A stretch of 64,000 nt of DNA from Liolophura sinensis. Its lineage: Eukaryota > Mollusca > Polyplacophora > Chitonida > Chitonidae. Numbering within the stretch: the stretch's first letter is position 1; each line of letters opens with the position of its first letter. A program made the position numbers and the translations under genes. The stretch spans positions 94,109,805 through 94,173,804 of the forward strand of contig NC_088295.1 of assembly GCF_032854445.1 (NCBI RefSeq), read 5' to 3'. Shown here in pieces: positions 46,401 through 57,203 of this stretch. A model generated the notes under the pieces. The model was not told the origin of the DNA, ran no database searches, and worked only from the letters and a program-made list of their open reading frames with translations.

Positions 46401-49400
46401 TCTACAAATATTATGGTGATTTCCCAATGTTTACTTTTACAAATATCATGGTGATTTACCAATGTTTACTTTTACAAATATCATGGTGATTTACCAATGT
46501 TTACTTTTACAAATATCATGGTGATTTACCAATGTTTACTTTTACAAATATCATGGTGATTTACCAATGTTTACTTCCACGAACATCATGGTGATTTACC
46601 AATGTTTACTTCCACGAACATCATGGTGATTTACCAATGTTTACTTTTACAAATATCATGGTGATTTACCAATGTTTACTTTTACAAATATCATGGTGAT
46701 TTACCAATGTTTACTTCCACCAACATCATGGTGATTTGCCAATGCTTACTTTTACAAATATCATGGTGATTTACCAATGTTTACTTTTACAAATATCATG
46801 GTGATTTACCAATGTTTACTTCCACGAACATCATGGTGATTTGCCAATGTTTACTTTTACAAATATCATGGTGATTTACCAATGTTTACTTCCACGAACA
46901 TCATGGTGATTTGCCAATGTTTACTTTTACAAATATCATGGTGATTTACCAATGTTTACTTTTACAAATATCATGGTGATGTACCAATGTTTACTTTTAC
47001 AAATATCATGGTGATTTGCCAATGTTTACTTCCACGAACATCATGGTGATTTGCCAATGTTTACTTCCACAATTATCATGAGAATTTACCAAGTTTTTAC
47101 CTGCATGTGAACACAATTCTCCACGCTAGTGAATTCTGTCGGGTATTTCTTTTCATGATGGATCAGATGATCCATTACGGAGGCACTCAACACAGGCTGG
47201 TAGGGCAGAAAAACAACACCATTACAACCCACGTATAAATATATGCTTATCGGTAAGCTTATTCGAGCACCACATTGCCATCTGTGACTGACAGTTATTA
47301 TTTACTTTATTCATAACACAAATACATACATCCACTTGAACTTCATTAAACTTTATAAACATCATATTTATTAGGCATATCTATTTCAGAAATCTTTTAA
47401 TAGCCACTTGAAGTGTCATTTCATTCTATTCATATATCTCCAATGTTCAGTTTTAAAGTAAAAAAAAAAAAAAAAAAGTCATGCATTGAAACCACTAAAA
47501 ATTTTATATGGAACCTTTCCTACCTATTTATTCATAATGTTTATGATTTAAATAAATTCAATCCAAATATTTAATGACTTTCTCCAGCCTAGCACACAAT
47601 ACATGTCACCCTTTTCTGATGACCTTCACGTATCACCTGTCTGTCCAAGTAGATGATCCCCTCCCCTGTGACATATATTTGTACATGTCAATTCCTCTTG
47701 TCTGATGACCTCCACCTCCCAGCCCCTCACCTGTGTGTCCAGGTAGATGATTCTCTCCACCTGTCACACATGTCAATGCCTCTTGTCTGATGACCTTCTC
47801 CTCCCAGCCAATCACCTGTTCAGGTAGATGATTCTCTCCCCCGTCACATATGTCAATGACTCTGGTCTGATGACCTCCACCTCTCAGCCCCTCACCTGTG
47901 TGTCCAGGTAGATGATTCTCTCCCCTGTCACACATATCAATACTTACTGTCTGATGACTTCTACCTCCCAGCCACTCACCTGTGTGTCCAGGTAGATGAT
48001 TCTCTCCCCTGTCACACATATCAATACCTACTGTCTGATGACTTCTACCTCTCAGCCCCTCACCTGTGTGTCCAGGTAGATGATTCTCTCCCCTGTCACA
48101 TATCAATGCCTCTTGTCTGATGACCTCCACCTCCCAGCCACTCACCTGTGTGTCCAGGTAGATGATTCTCTCCCAAGTCAAACACATATCAATACCTACT
48201 GTCTGATGACTTCTACCTCTCAGCTACCTCACCTATGTGTCCAGGTAGATGATTCTCTCCACCTGTCACACATATCAATACCTACTGTCTGATGACTTCT
48301 ACCTCTCAGCCACTCACCTGTGTGTCCAGGTAGATGATTCTCTCCACCTGTCACACATATCAATACCTACTGTCTGATGACTTCTACCTCTCAGCTACCT
48401 CACCTATGTGTCCAGGTAGATGATTCTCTCCCCTGTCACACATATCAATACCTATTGTCTGATGACTTCTACCTCTCAGCTACCTCACCTATGTGTCCAG
48501 GTAGATGATTCTCTCCACCTGTCACACATATCAATACCTACTGTCTGATGACTTCTACCTCTCAGCCCCTCACCTGTGCCCGGGTAGATGATTCTCTTCC
48601 CGGTCACACATATCAATACCTCTTGTCTGATGACCTCCGCCTTTCAGCTACCTCACCTATGTGTCCAGGTAGATGATTCTCTCCCCTGTCACACATATCA
48701 ATACCTCTTGTCTGATGACCTCCACCTCTCAGCTACCTCACCTATGTGTCCAGGTAGATGATTCTCTCCACCTGTCACACATATCAATACCTACTGTCTG
48801 ATGACTTCTACCTCTCAGCCCCTCACCTATGTGTCCAGGTAGATGATTCTCTCCCTTGTCACACATATCAATACCTACTGTCTGATGACTTCTACCTCTC
48901 AGCTACCTCACCTATGTGTCCAGGTAGATGATTCTCTCCACCTGTCACACATATCAATACCTACTGTCTGATGACTTCTACCTCTCAGCTCCTCACCTAT
49001 GTGTCCAGGTAGATGATTCTCTCCACCTGTCACACATATCAATACCTACTGTCTGATGACTTCTACCTCTCAGCTACCTCACCTATGTGTCCAGGTAGAT
49101 GATTCTCTCCACCTGTCACACATATCAATACCTACTGTCTTATGACTTCTACCTCTCAGCTACCTCACCTATGTGTCCAGGTAGATGATTCTCTCCCCTG
49201 TCACACTTATCAATACCTACTGTCTGATGACTTCTACCTCTCAGCCCCTCACCTACATGTATGTGTCCAGGTAGATGATTCTCTCCCTTGTCACACATAT
49301 CAATACCTACTGTCTGATGACTTCTACCTCTCAGTTACCTCACCTATGTGTCCAGGTAGATGATTCTCTCCACCTGTCACACATATCAATACCTACTGTC

Positions 49401-52400
49401 TGATGACTTCTACCTCTCAGCTACCTCACCTATGTGTCCAGGTAGATGATTCTCTCCCCTGTCACACATATCAATACCTACTGTCTGATGACTTCTACCT
49501 CTCAGCTACCTCACCTATGTGTCCAGGTAGATGATTCTCTCCACCTGTCACACATATCAATACCTACTGTCTGATGACTTCTACCTCTCAGCTACCTCAC
49601 CTATGTGTCCAGGTAGATGATTCTCTCCACCTGTCACACATATCAATACCTACTGTCTGATGACTTCTACCTCTCAGCTACCTCACCTATGTGTCCAGGT
49701 AGATGATTCTCTCCCCTGTCACACATATCAATACCTACTGTCTGATGACTTCTACCTCTCAGCCCCTCACCTACATGTATGTGTCCAGGTAGATGATTCT
49801 CTCCCTTGTCACACATATCAATACCTACTGTCTGATGACTTCTACCTCTCAGCTACCTCACCTATGTGTCCAGGTAGATGATTCTCTCCACCTGTCACAC
49901 ATATCAATACCTACTGTCTGATGACTTCTACCTCTCAGCTACCTCACCTATGTGTCCAGGTAGATGATTCTCTCCACCTGTCACACATATCAATACCTAC
50001 TGTCTGATGACTTCTACCTCTCAGCCACTCACCTGTGTGCCCACGTAGATGATTCTCTCCCCTATCACACAAATCAATACCTACTGTCTGATGACCGCCA
50101 CCTCTCAGCCCCTCACCTGTGTGTCCAGGTAGATGATTCTCTCCCTTGTCACACATATCAATACCTACTGTCTGATGACCTCCACCTCTCAGCCCCTCAC
50201 CTGTGTGTCCAGGTAAATGATTCTCTCCCCTGTCACACACGTCAATACATCTTGTTTGATGACTTCCACCTCTCAGCCACTCACCTGTGTGTCCAGGTAG
50301 ATGATTCTCTCCCCTGTCACACATATCAATACCTCTTGTTTGATGACTTCCACCTCTCAGCCCCTCACCTGTGTGTCCAGGTAGATGATTCTCTCCCCTG
50401 TCACACATATCAATACCTACTGTTGATGACTTCTACCTCTCAGCCCCTCACCTGTGTGTCCAGGTAGATGATTCTCTCCCCTGTCACACATATCAATACC
50501 TACTAACTGATGACCTCCACCTCTCAGCCCCTCGCCTGTGTGTCCAGGTAGATGATTCTCTCCCCTGTCACACATATCAATACCTACTGTTGATGACTTC
50601 TACCTCTCAGCCCCTCACCTGTGTGTCCAGGTAGATGATTCTCTCCCCTGTCACACATATCAATACCTACTGTCTGATGACCTCCACCTCTCAGCCCCTC
50701 ACCTGTGTGTCCAGGTAGATGATTCTCTCCCCTGTCACACATATCAATACCTACTGTCTGATGACCTCCACCTCTCAGGCCCTCGCCTGTGTGTCCAGGT
50801 AGATGATTCTCTCCACCTGTCACACATATCAATACCTACTGTCTGATGACTTCTACCTCTCAGCCACTCACCTGTGTGCCCACGTAGATGATTCTCTCCC
50901 CTATCACACAAATCAATACCTACTGTCTGATGACCGCCACCTCTCAGCCCCTCACCTGTGTGTCCAGGTAGATGATTCTCTCCCTTGTCACACATATCAA
51001 TACCTACTGTCTGATGACCTCCACCTCTCAGCCCCTCACCTGTGTGTCCAGGTAAATGATTCTCTCCCCTGTCACACACGTCAATACATCTTGTTTGATG
51101 ACTTCCACCTCTCAGCCACTCACCTGTGTGTCCAGGTAGATGATTCTCTCCCCTGTCACACATATCAATACCTCTTGTTTGATGACTTCCACCTCTCAGC
51201 CCCTCACCTGTGTGTCCAGGTAGATGATTCTCTCCCCTGTCACACATATCAATACCTACTGTTGATGACTTCTACCTCTCAGCCCCTCACCTGTGTGTCC
51301 AGGTAGATGATTCTCTCCCCTGTCACACATATCAATACCTACTAACTGATGACCTCCACCTCTCAGCCCCTCGCCTGTGTGTCCAGGTAGATGATTCTCT
51401 CCCCTGTCACACATATCAATACCTACTGTTGATGACTTCTACCTCTCAGCCCCTCACCTGTGTGTCCAGGTAGATGATTCTCTCCCCTGTCACACATATC
51501 AATACCTACTGTCTGATGACCTCCACCTCTCAGCCCCTCACCTGTGTGTCCAGGTAGATGATTCTCTCCCCTGTCACACATATCAATACCTACTGTCTGA
51601 TGACCTCCACCTCTCAGGCCCTCGCCTGTGTGTCCAGGTAGATGATTCTCTCCCCTGTCACACATATCAATACCTACTGTCTGATGACCTCCACATCTCA
51701 GCCCCTCACCTGTGTGTCCAGGTAGATGATTCTCTCCCCTGTCACACATATCAATACCTACTGTCTGATGACTTCTACCTCTCAGCCACTCACCTGTGTG
51801 CCCACGTAGATGATTCTCTCCCCTATCACACAAATCAATACCTACTGTCTGATGACCTCCACCTCTCAGCCCCTCACCTGTGTGTCCAGGTAGATGATTC
51901 TCTCCCTTGTCACACATATCAATACCTACTGTCTGATGACCTCCACCTCTCAGCCCCTCACCTGTGTGTCCAGGTAAATGATTCTCTCCCCTGTCACACA
52001 CGTCAATACATCTTGTTTGATGACTTCCACCTCTCAGCCACTCACCTGTGTGTCCAGGTAGATGATTCTCTCCCCTGTCACACATATCAATACCTCTTGT
52101 TTGATGACTTCCACCTCTCAGCCCCTCACCTGTGTGTCCAGGTAGATGATTCTCTCCCCTGTCACACATATCAATACCTCTTGTTTGATGACTTCCACCT
52201 CTCAGCCCCTCACCTGTGTGTCCAGGTAGATGATTCTCTCCCCTGTCACACATATCAATACCTACTGTCTGATGACCTCCACCTCTCAGCCCCTCACCTG
52301 TGTGTCCAGGTAGATGATTCTCTCCCCTGTCACACATATCAATACCTACTGTCTGATGACCTCCACCTCTCAGGCCCTTGCCTGTGTGTCCAGGTAGATG

Positions 52401-55400
52401 ATTCTCTCCCCTGTCACACATATCAATACCTACTGTCTGATGACCTCCACCTCTCAGCCCCTCGCCTGTGTGACCAGGTAGATGATTCTCTCCCCTGTCA
52501 CACATATCAATACCTACTGTCTGATGACCGCCACCTCTCAGCCCCTCACCTGTGTGTCCAGGTAGATGATTCTCTCCCCGTCACAAATATCAATACCAAC
52601 TGTCTGATGACTTCTACCTCTCAGCTACCTCACCTGTGTGTCCAGGTAGATGATTCTCTCCCCTGTCACACATATCAATACCTACTGTCTGATGACTTCT
52701 ACCTCTCAGCTACCTCACCTGTGTGTCCAGGTAGATGATTCTCTCCCCTGTCACACATATCAATACCTACTGTCTGATGACTTTTACCTCTCAGCCCCTC
52801 ACCTGTGTGTCCAGGTAGATGATTCTCTCCCCTGTCACATACATGTCAATACCTCTAGTCTGATGACATCCATTTTCACGTCCATCCTTACTCTCAGGAG
52901 GAAATGTAAATGACCTGCAAAATGAAGAACAATATTAGTGAACTATACAATAAAAACAAGTTATGTGAATTATTTTTTAATCAAAAGTAATGTGTAACGT
53001 CAACTTTTACACATCTAGCATATAATCAGGTCCAGCATTAACAATGATATACTATGCATGATCCCAACACAATAACAAAATCGTTAATTTACTCCTGGAA
53101 TTCCAATATGAATAGACTGACATGTCAACTTCATGTACTTCTATGAGAGCAAATGAACAGATGAGCATGTAAAATATACGCGCAATGCTTACATTTACAC
53201 ATAGTTAAGCTTTGTCAGGGGCCTCTGTGGCTCAGTTGGTTAGCGCGCTAGCGCAGCATAATGACCCAGGAGTCCTCACCCCTGCGGTTGCTGTGAGTTC
53301 AAGTCCAGCTCATGCTGGCTTCCTCTCTGGCCGTACATGGGAAGGGCTGCCAGTAACCTGTGGATTGTCATGGGTGTCTCCTGGCCACCATAATGCTGGC
53401 CGCTGTTGTAGTGAAATATTCCTGAGTGCAGAGTAAGACACCAATCAAATAAATAAATAAATTAGGCCTTGTCATAGCCCCAAAATGCAGGTCCATGAAA
53501 GGAGAGATGAAATCTGTAAAACACTGGGTTTCCCATTCTATATTTTTTAATGTCAGCACAGATTAGATTCTGCTGTGTGGCCTTCACAGACTTCACAGAT
53601 CTCCTTACCTGGGAGAGTCAGATGTAGAATTCCCCACAAGAAGAGAGAGGAGTGTAGATTTCCCCACCCCTTGCAAGCCCACAACACCAACCACCAAGTA
53701 ATCTGTTTGATCCAGGAGCATCTGCATTAAACAGAAAAAATCAAATCTATAAATGATTATCAAAAAATTATGGAAAATTATATTTTCTGGAATCAAAATG
53801 TCAATAAAAAGTTCAAACTATAAAAGTTGTATCAGAATGAAATAGAAGTCAAGCATTTTGACATGCTTAATTCCCCCTTCATCCTATCTCCATATCTGTG
53901 TCACACCACCTACCTCCATGCCTGTGTCACACTTCTGTCAGGGTAACCTACCTCCATGCCTGTGTCACACCACTGTCAAGGTTACCTACCTCAATGCCTG
54001 TGTTACACCGCCATCAGGGTAACCTACCTCAATGTATGTGTCACACCACTGTCGGGGTAACCTACCTCCATGTCTGTATCACACCATTGTCAGGGTAACC
54101 TCCCTCAATGTCTGTGTTACACCACCATCAGGGTAACATACCTCAATGTATGTGTCACACCATTGTCAGGGTAACCTACCTCCATGTCTGTATCACACCA
54201 TTGTCAGGGTAACCTCCCTCAATGTCTGTGTTACACCACCATCAGGGTAACCTACCTCAACGTCTGTGTCGCACCACTGTCAAGATAACCTACCTCCATG
54301 TCTCTGTCACACCAATGTCAGGGTAACCTACCTCCATGCCCGTGTCACACCACTGTCAGGGTAACCTACCCCCATGCCCGTGTCACACCAATGTCAGGGT
54401 AACCTACCTCCATGTCTGTGTCACACCACTGTCAGGGTAACCTACCTCCATGCCCATGTCACACCACTGTCAGGGTAGCCTACCTCCATGCCCGTGTCAC
54501 ACCACTGTCAGGGTAACCTACCTCCATGTCTGTGTCACACCACTGTCAGGGTAACCTACCTCCATGTCCGTATCACACCACTGTCAGGGTAACCTACCTC
54601 CATGCCTGTGTCACACCACTGTCAGGGTAACCTACCTCCATGCCCTGTCATACCACCATCACGCTAACCTATCTGCATGCCTGTGTCACACCAATGTCAG
54701 GTAACCTACCTCCATGCCCGTGTCACACCACTGTCAGGGTAACCTACCTCCATGCCTTTATCACACCACTGCCAGTTCTCATCCACCAGTTTCACAGAGC
54801 CTTGTACGTCCGGGAGGTTCAGAGGCCGGCTTGATTGTGCTCCTGTATGGATGGACAAAATGCTCAGGAATACCAGGCAGTCAGAAGTGTATAAGATGTG
54901 TAGAATATATTTTGATCAACTATACAAGGTTTTCTAATACAAGGTTTATAGCAAACCTGATGTGTCAGTTCTTATGGAAGATGTTTTTGCTTACTATTTT
55001 GCACTTGATACTTAATCAAATTTAGTGTGTTAACATCTCCACAATCAATCTCTATTTGTCTATTTCTGGTTTAGCCTGATTCTGCAAAGGGCAGTAATGT
55101 GTTGATTCTGTTATGAGTAACGTGTGTCTTCCTTTGCCTGATTAAATTATGAGTATATTGTGCCTATAAAGTGTGGTTTTGCTTGATTGTGTTATGAGTA
55201 TATTGTGCCTATAAGGTTTAACTTTGCTTGATTGTGTTATGAGTATATTGTGCCTATAAGGTGTAGTTTTGCTTGATTCTGTTATGAGTATATTGTGCCT
55301 ATAAGGTGTAACTTTGCTTGATTGTGTTATGAGTATATTGTGCCTATAAGGTGTAGTTTTGCTTGATTCTGTTATGAGCATATTGTGTCTATAAAGTGTG

Positions 55401-57203
55401 GCTTTGCTTGATTGTGTTATGAGTATATTGTGCCTATAAGATGTAACTTTGCTTGATTCTATTTGGAAAAATCACTTTGACTTTTATTTATGCAAACTTC
55501 ATCAGTTACATGCTTCTCAAATTTCTCTGTTAGTAGTGCTTAATCTATAGGGATTAGCCCATACCATGCAGTTAGGTGCACTATTAGCTTTTCTCAACCA
55601 CGGTTATGTGAAAAATACCTAACTTGTTCTATGGCAGTGGCTCAAGGAGAGTCACAGTGTAAATGGCATATTTCCAAATCAACCTCCATAGACAATGTAT
55701 CTTCAGATCTTAGTTGAAATATAAATTACACATAGGCTAACTAACACCGACTAGGATGACTATATGGAAATCATAATGATTAATCCTAATCATAAGTGTT
55801 TTGTGTGATTCTTTGAGTGTGCTTTAGGTCTACTTACATGTAGGTTATTGTGATACACAACTGGCAATACATCCAAGGCTAATGTAAGGTGATCACTAAG
55901 CACACTCTATATGTAAGACCTACCTTCTCTGACAGTGGGATGCCCGGAGATCACCGACCTTGGATGGCCATGGTAACCTTGGCCAACATGCATCTCTCCT
56001 GACAACAGTGCACTGGGAATGCTGGGAAGGTTGGCAGAGGGCATGGAGCGTCCTTCGTCACGTGACCTCAGCATGACAACAGGTTTGTCTGCAGATCTGT
56101 GGGTTGTGGTCATCATGGAGGATGACAGAGTACTTGATCCAGAAGAGGGAGAATCATCCAGACCCTGAGCAAATAATGTCTACTTTTAATTACAGCTCTG
56201 TCTCTAATTGAGAGATAATAGTAAATTAGAATGCTAAATAGTTGCTGCAGGGATAAAGTTCCCTTGACTGCAGATAATAGAGTTCAAGGGACCATTCTGT
56301 GAAATGTGTCTAATTTTATGGCAGGCACAACCTATCAAGTCAGTATGTGTTATCGTTCGATAGCTACGCTTGCACAAATATGACGATGTTCGTTTTGTAA
56401 ATCAGCCCCTGGAGTTTAAATCTAGGTGAGGCCCATGGTGTAAATTCTTTAGCCATTACAGAAATATGTATAAATGTATCATTTCAATGACATCTCTAAT
56501 GAATAATGTAATAATCAATATGGAAACACTTACCCGCTCACTCGGAGGCTTGGCCAAAATGATCGGCGGTTTGCTAGGAGTAGTTACCGAGACAACTGAA
56601 CCTTCATCTACCTCTCTTTCCCCTGGGCGTTCCTGCAGTGAAGAAAATTTCGAGTTTCACCTTCTTGATAAACTTTAAATATAATGTAGCCTATCGCCAC
56701 ACTGGCAAACATTCGTGCGCACGTCAGTAGACCTGTGATAAAATTGTTATTTCAACCCCAAGCAACATAAAACTACTCCATTGCTGCCTTCATTGAAAAT
56801 AAATTTTTACTTACGAATATTTAATTTTTCATTCAACACTCATCCATTTTTAGTTTTATCTGAACCATAACACAAGCGTTTTCAAATACAAGCCCCAGTC
56901 TAGGCACCCTCTACACCACCACCCCCATCCCCACCTCCGCACACACACATTTCCAACTACATTTATACAATTTCATATTTGCTCTTGATATATATGTTCT
57001 TTTCTGCTTTAGATAGAGCAACATAATCTTAAATATGTACTCAGATCAGCTGTGATTGCAGACAGTTATACTAATTCATCTTGAGCTCGGACACGAAAAT
57101 TGCGCCTTCAGTGATCCCAAAGCTCATTCTTCTGTAGACTTACCCTTCGCCTCCCTCGATGTCTGCGTCTCCGACCACCTCTGTCCCGATCTGAATCGGC
57201 CAT
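37388..57203 (-). CDS. SMG9: SMG9, nonsense-mediated mRNA decay factor (SMG1 complex)
   Basis: Thirteen coding exons on the minus strand, first to last: 57144-57203, 56534-56632, 55924-56164, 54748-54842, 53609-53721, 52803-52914, 47101-47196, 45350-45435, 44598-44701, 41382-41489, 40203-40319, 38459-38592, 37388-37451. About 475 residues; vertebrate SMG9 is about 520. The start is Arg-rich (MADSDRDRGGRRRRH). Family landmarks in order: SVKLVDENWQWCDKGME, a P-loop GVVGLQGVGKST, TGERIIYLDTQ, VVLVVQDWFADL, RSDVNLFLLPSYD and FHYAARTWDQVKKS. SMG9 pairs with SMG8 to hold and restrain the SMG1 kinase that phosphorylates UPF1. Exon phases agree throughout except between exons 12 and 13, which are one base out of register as assembled; exon 13 also carries one extra base before its stop compared with its tandem copies. 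Most introns carry tandem arrays, several made from the gene's own exon ends. Confidence 0.94.
37685..38458. repeat. Array of SMG9 exon 12 end plus donor
   Basis: About 15 units of variable length (GT-run expansion). On the minus strand each reads CACACAACTCTGTCTGAGAA + AACTTGTGAGTTGT: the exon 12 end followed by the gtgag donor. It starts directly at the real donor (38458). Confidence 0.93.
38459..38592 (-). CDS. SMG9: SMG9 exon 12
   Basis: Acceptor atgtttcag, donor gtgagt. Encodes SILTLLPEYRGFPSFNTLL and ends TTLSEKKL. A run of six A in GAGAAAAAACTG makes the end one base longer than needed to join exon 13 in frame. Confidence 0.85.
38672..38850 (-). mobile_element. SINE family B, diverged copy
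   Basis: AATATTTAACTTATACAACA and GCAGCATTATGGTGGGTGGA, then GCCCCTGGGTCAATGTGCTG; much of the body is missing. In SMG9 intron 11. Confidence 0.7.
38972..39046 (+). mobile_element. SINE family B fragment
   Basis: CCCCTGGGCTCTGCCCGGTT, then CACCCACCATAATGCTGGCC and GCTGTCGTATACGTGAAGT. Opposite orientation to the copy at 38672. Confidence 0.75.
39047..40202 (-). other. SMG9 intron 11, unique part
   Basis: AT-rich, without tandem arrays or recognisable exons. Confidence 0.5.
40203..40319 (-). CDS. SMG9: SMG9 exon 11
   Basis: Acceptor atttgcag, donor gtaaac. Encodes SLTLANGSVISGLNRKTIRS and DVNLFLLPSYDTATSFDR. Confidence 0.92.
40875..41381. repeat. 104-bp array of SMG9 exon 10 end plus donor
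   Basis: Five units directly downstream of the exon 10 donor. On the minus strand each carries about 80 nt resembling the exon 10 3' part (ending TTCAGGGACTCTAAGCTTCG, CTGTAAAG) followed by gtgagtggaagtgaagtcca. Confidence 0.95.
41382..41489 (-). CDS. SMG9: SMG9 exon 10
   Basis: Acceptor ttacattcag, donor gtgagt. Encodes FVQNQASREDFSMDTFRSYQ and LFRDSKLRCK. This is the unit whose 5' half is unique, so it is the original rather than a copy. Confidence 0.9.
41685..44168. repeat. ~40-bp tandem array in SMG9 intron 9 (about 60 copies)
   Basis: Unit GGTTTGCTCTGGGCACTCAG + ATTCCTGGTTAAGGTTGGT, with a second form ending AAGGTTTTCGT and block duplications (for example around 42110-42260 and 42350-42500). 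No resemblance to any SMG9 exon seen. Confidence 0.96.
44598..44701 (-). CDS. SMG9: SMG9 exon 9
   Basis: Acceptor tttttacag, donor gtatgc. Encodes FLLTAEMLKPASPSGSSQES and EDSDDYHPHL, the Ser-rich loop of SMG9. Confidence 0.92.
44815..45305. repeat. 36-bp tandem array in SMG9 intron 8 (about 14 copies)
   Basis: Unit CACTGTCCATGTATACATCC + CATATTTCTAACTGGT. 36 is a multiple of 3, so the frames repeat identically on both strands (MDSDQLEIWDVY / HPIFLTGHCPCI); not judged coding. Confidence 0.96.
45350..45435 (-). CDS. SMG9: SMG9 exon 8
   Basis: Acceptor catttgtag, donor gtaaag. Encodes SLQLAAFLMTVCNVVLVVQD and WFADLNFL. Confidence 0.93.
45941..46272 (+). mobile_element. tRNA-derived SINE, family A, copy 3
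   Basis: Head GATAGTACAGTTGGTAGAGT, B box GATCAATCCTGG and a tail ending CACTCACTCATT. Flanked by imperfect duplications CTCAAATACCA (45930-45940) and CTCAAATATCA (46273-46283). More diverged than copies 1 and 2. Confidence 0.87.
46285..47094. repeat. 35-bp array adjoining the SMG9 exon 7 donor
   Basis: About 23 units of TTTACTTTTACAAATATCAT + GGTGATTTACCAATG. On the minus strand the unit gtaaacattggtaaatcacc parallels the intron start gtaaaaacttggtaaattct, and TGTTCgTGgaa weakly parallels the exon end TGTTCACATGCAG. Exonic origin is likely but not proven. Confidence 0.92.
47101..47196 (-). CDS. SMG9: SMG9 exon 7
   Basis: Acceptor ccctaccag, donor gtaaaa. Encodes PVLSASVMDHLIHHEKKYPT and ENCVHMQ; exactly 32 codons. 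Confidence 0.93.
47630..52802. repeat. 84-bp array of SMG9 exon 6 end plus donor (about 61 copies)
   Basis: On the minus strand each unit reads GTATTGATATGTGTGACAGG, GGAGAGAATCATCTACCTGG, ACACACAG then gtgaggggctgagaggtgga: about 65 nt of exon 6 plus its donor and 19 nt of intron. The array starts at the true donor. A block of ten units is duplicated almost exactly (49964-50800 and 50803-51640). The long minus-strand ORFs (such as GIDMCDRGENHLPGHTGEG) are in a different frame from the SMG9 exon. Confidence 0.97.
52803..52914 (-). CDS. SMG9: SMG9 exon 6
   Basis: Acceptor cattttgcag, donor gtgagg. Encodes SFTFPPESKDGRENGCHQTR and GIDMYVTGERIIYLDTQ. Template of the 84-bp array. Confidence 0.93.
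53219..53462 (+). mobile_element. SINE family B, full length
   Basis: A box TGGCTCAGTTGG (53228-53239), B box GTTCAAGTCC (53297-53306), body, and tail CAAATAAATAAATAAATT. Imperfect flanking duplication around CTTTGTCA / CCTTGTCA. In SMG9 intron 5. Confidence 0.9.
53609..53721 (-). CDS. SMG9: SMG9 exon 5 (P-loop exon)
   Basis: Acceptor ttaatgcag, donor gtaagg. Encodes MLLDQTDYLVVGVVGLQGVG followed by KSTLLSLLV, a canonical GxxxxGKS/T nucleotide-binding loop. Confidence 0.94.
53895..54747. repeat. 38-bp array of SMG9 exon 4 end plus donor (about 22 copies)
   Basis: On the minus strand each unit reads CAGTGGTGTGACACGGGCAT + GGAGgtaggttaccctga. The exon 4 end is CAGTGGTGTGATAAAGGCAT + GGAGgtaggttacc. 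Direct continuation from the true donor. Confidence 0.96.
54748..54842 (-). CDS. SMG9: SMG9 exon 4
   Basis: Acceptor ccatacag, donor gtaggt, phase 1 in. Encodes AQSSRPLNLPDVQGSVKLVD and ENWQWCDKGME. Confidence 0.92.
55095..55460. repeat. 45-bp tandem array in SMG9 intron 3 (about 8 copies)
   Basis: Unit TTATGAGTATATTGTGCCTA + TAAGGTGTAACTTTGCTTGA + TTGTG. No exon similarity seen. Confidence 0.93.
55924..56164 (-). CDS. SMG9: SMG9 exon 3
   Basis: Acceptor tttgctcag, donor gtaggt. Encodes a Ser/Thr-rich start, then ADKPVVMLRSRDEGRS and a low-conservation linker ending HPTVRE. Confidence 0.9.
56534..56632 (-). CDS. SMG9: SMG9 exon 2
   Basis: Acceptor cttcactgcag, donor gtaagt. Encodes ERPGEREVDEGSVVSVTTPS and KPPIILAKPPSER. 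Confidence 0.92.
57144..57203 (-). CDS. SMG9: SMG9 exon 1
   Basis: ATG at 57201-57203, donor gtaagt. Encodes MADSDRDRGGRRRRHRGRRR. This start was chosen because it begins a basic N-terminus typical of SMG9 and joins exon 2 in phase 0. Confidence 0.88.

Noticed and set aside
47633-52505. Minus-strand ORF GIDMCDRGENHLPGHTGEG repeats as a protein
   Set aside because: It is the SMG9 exon 6 array read in the wrong frame; the genuine exon frame reads TGERIIYLDTQ.
53219-53310. tRNA gene
   Set aside because: A and B boxes are present but it continues into a SINE body and A-rich tail; no proper cloverleaf.
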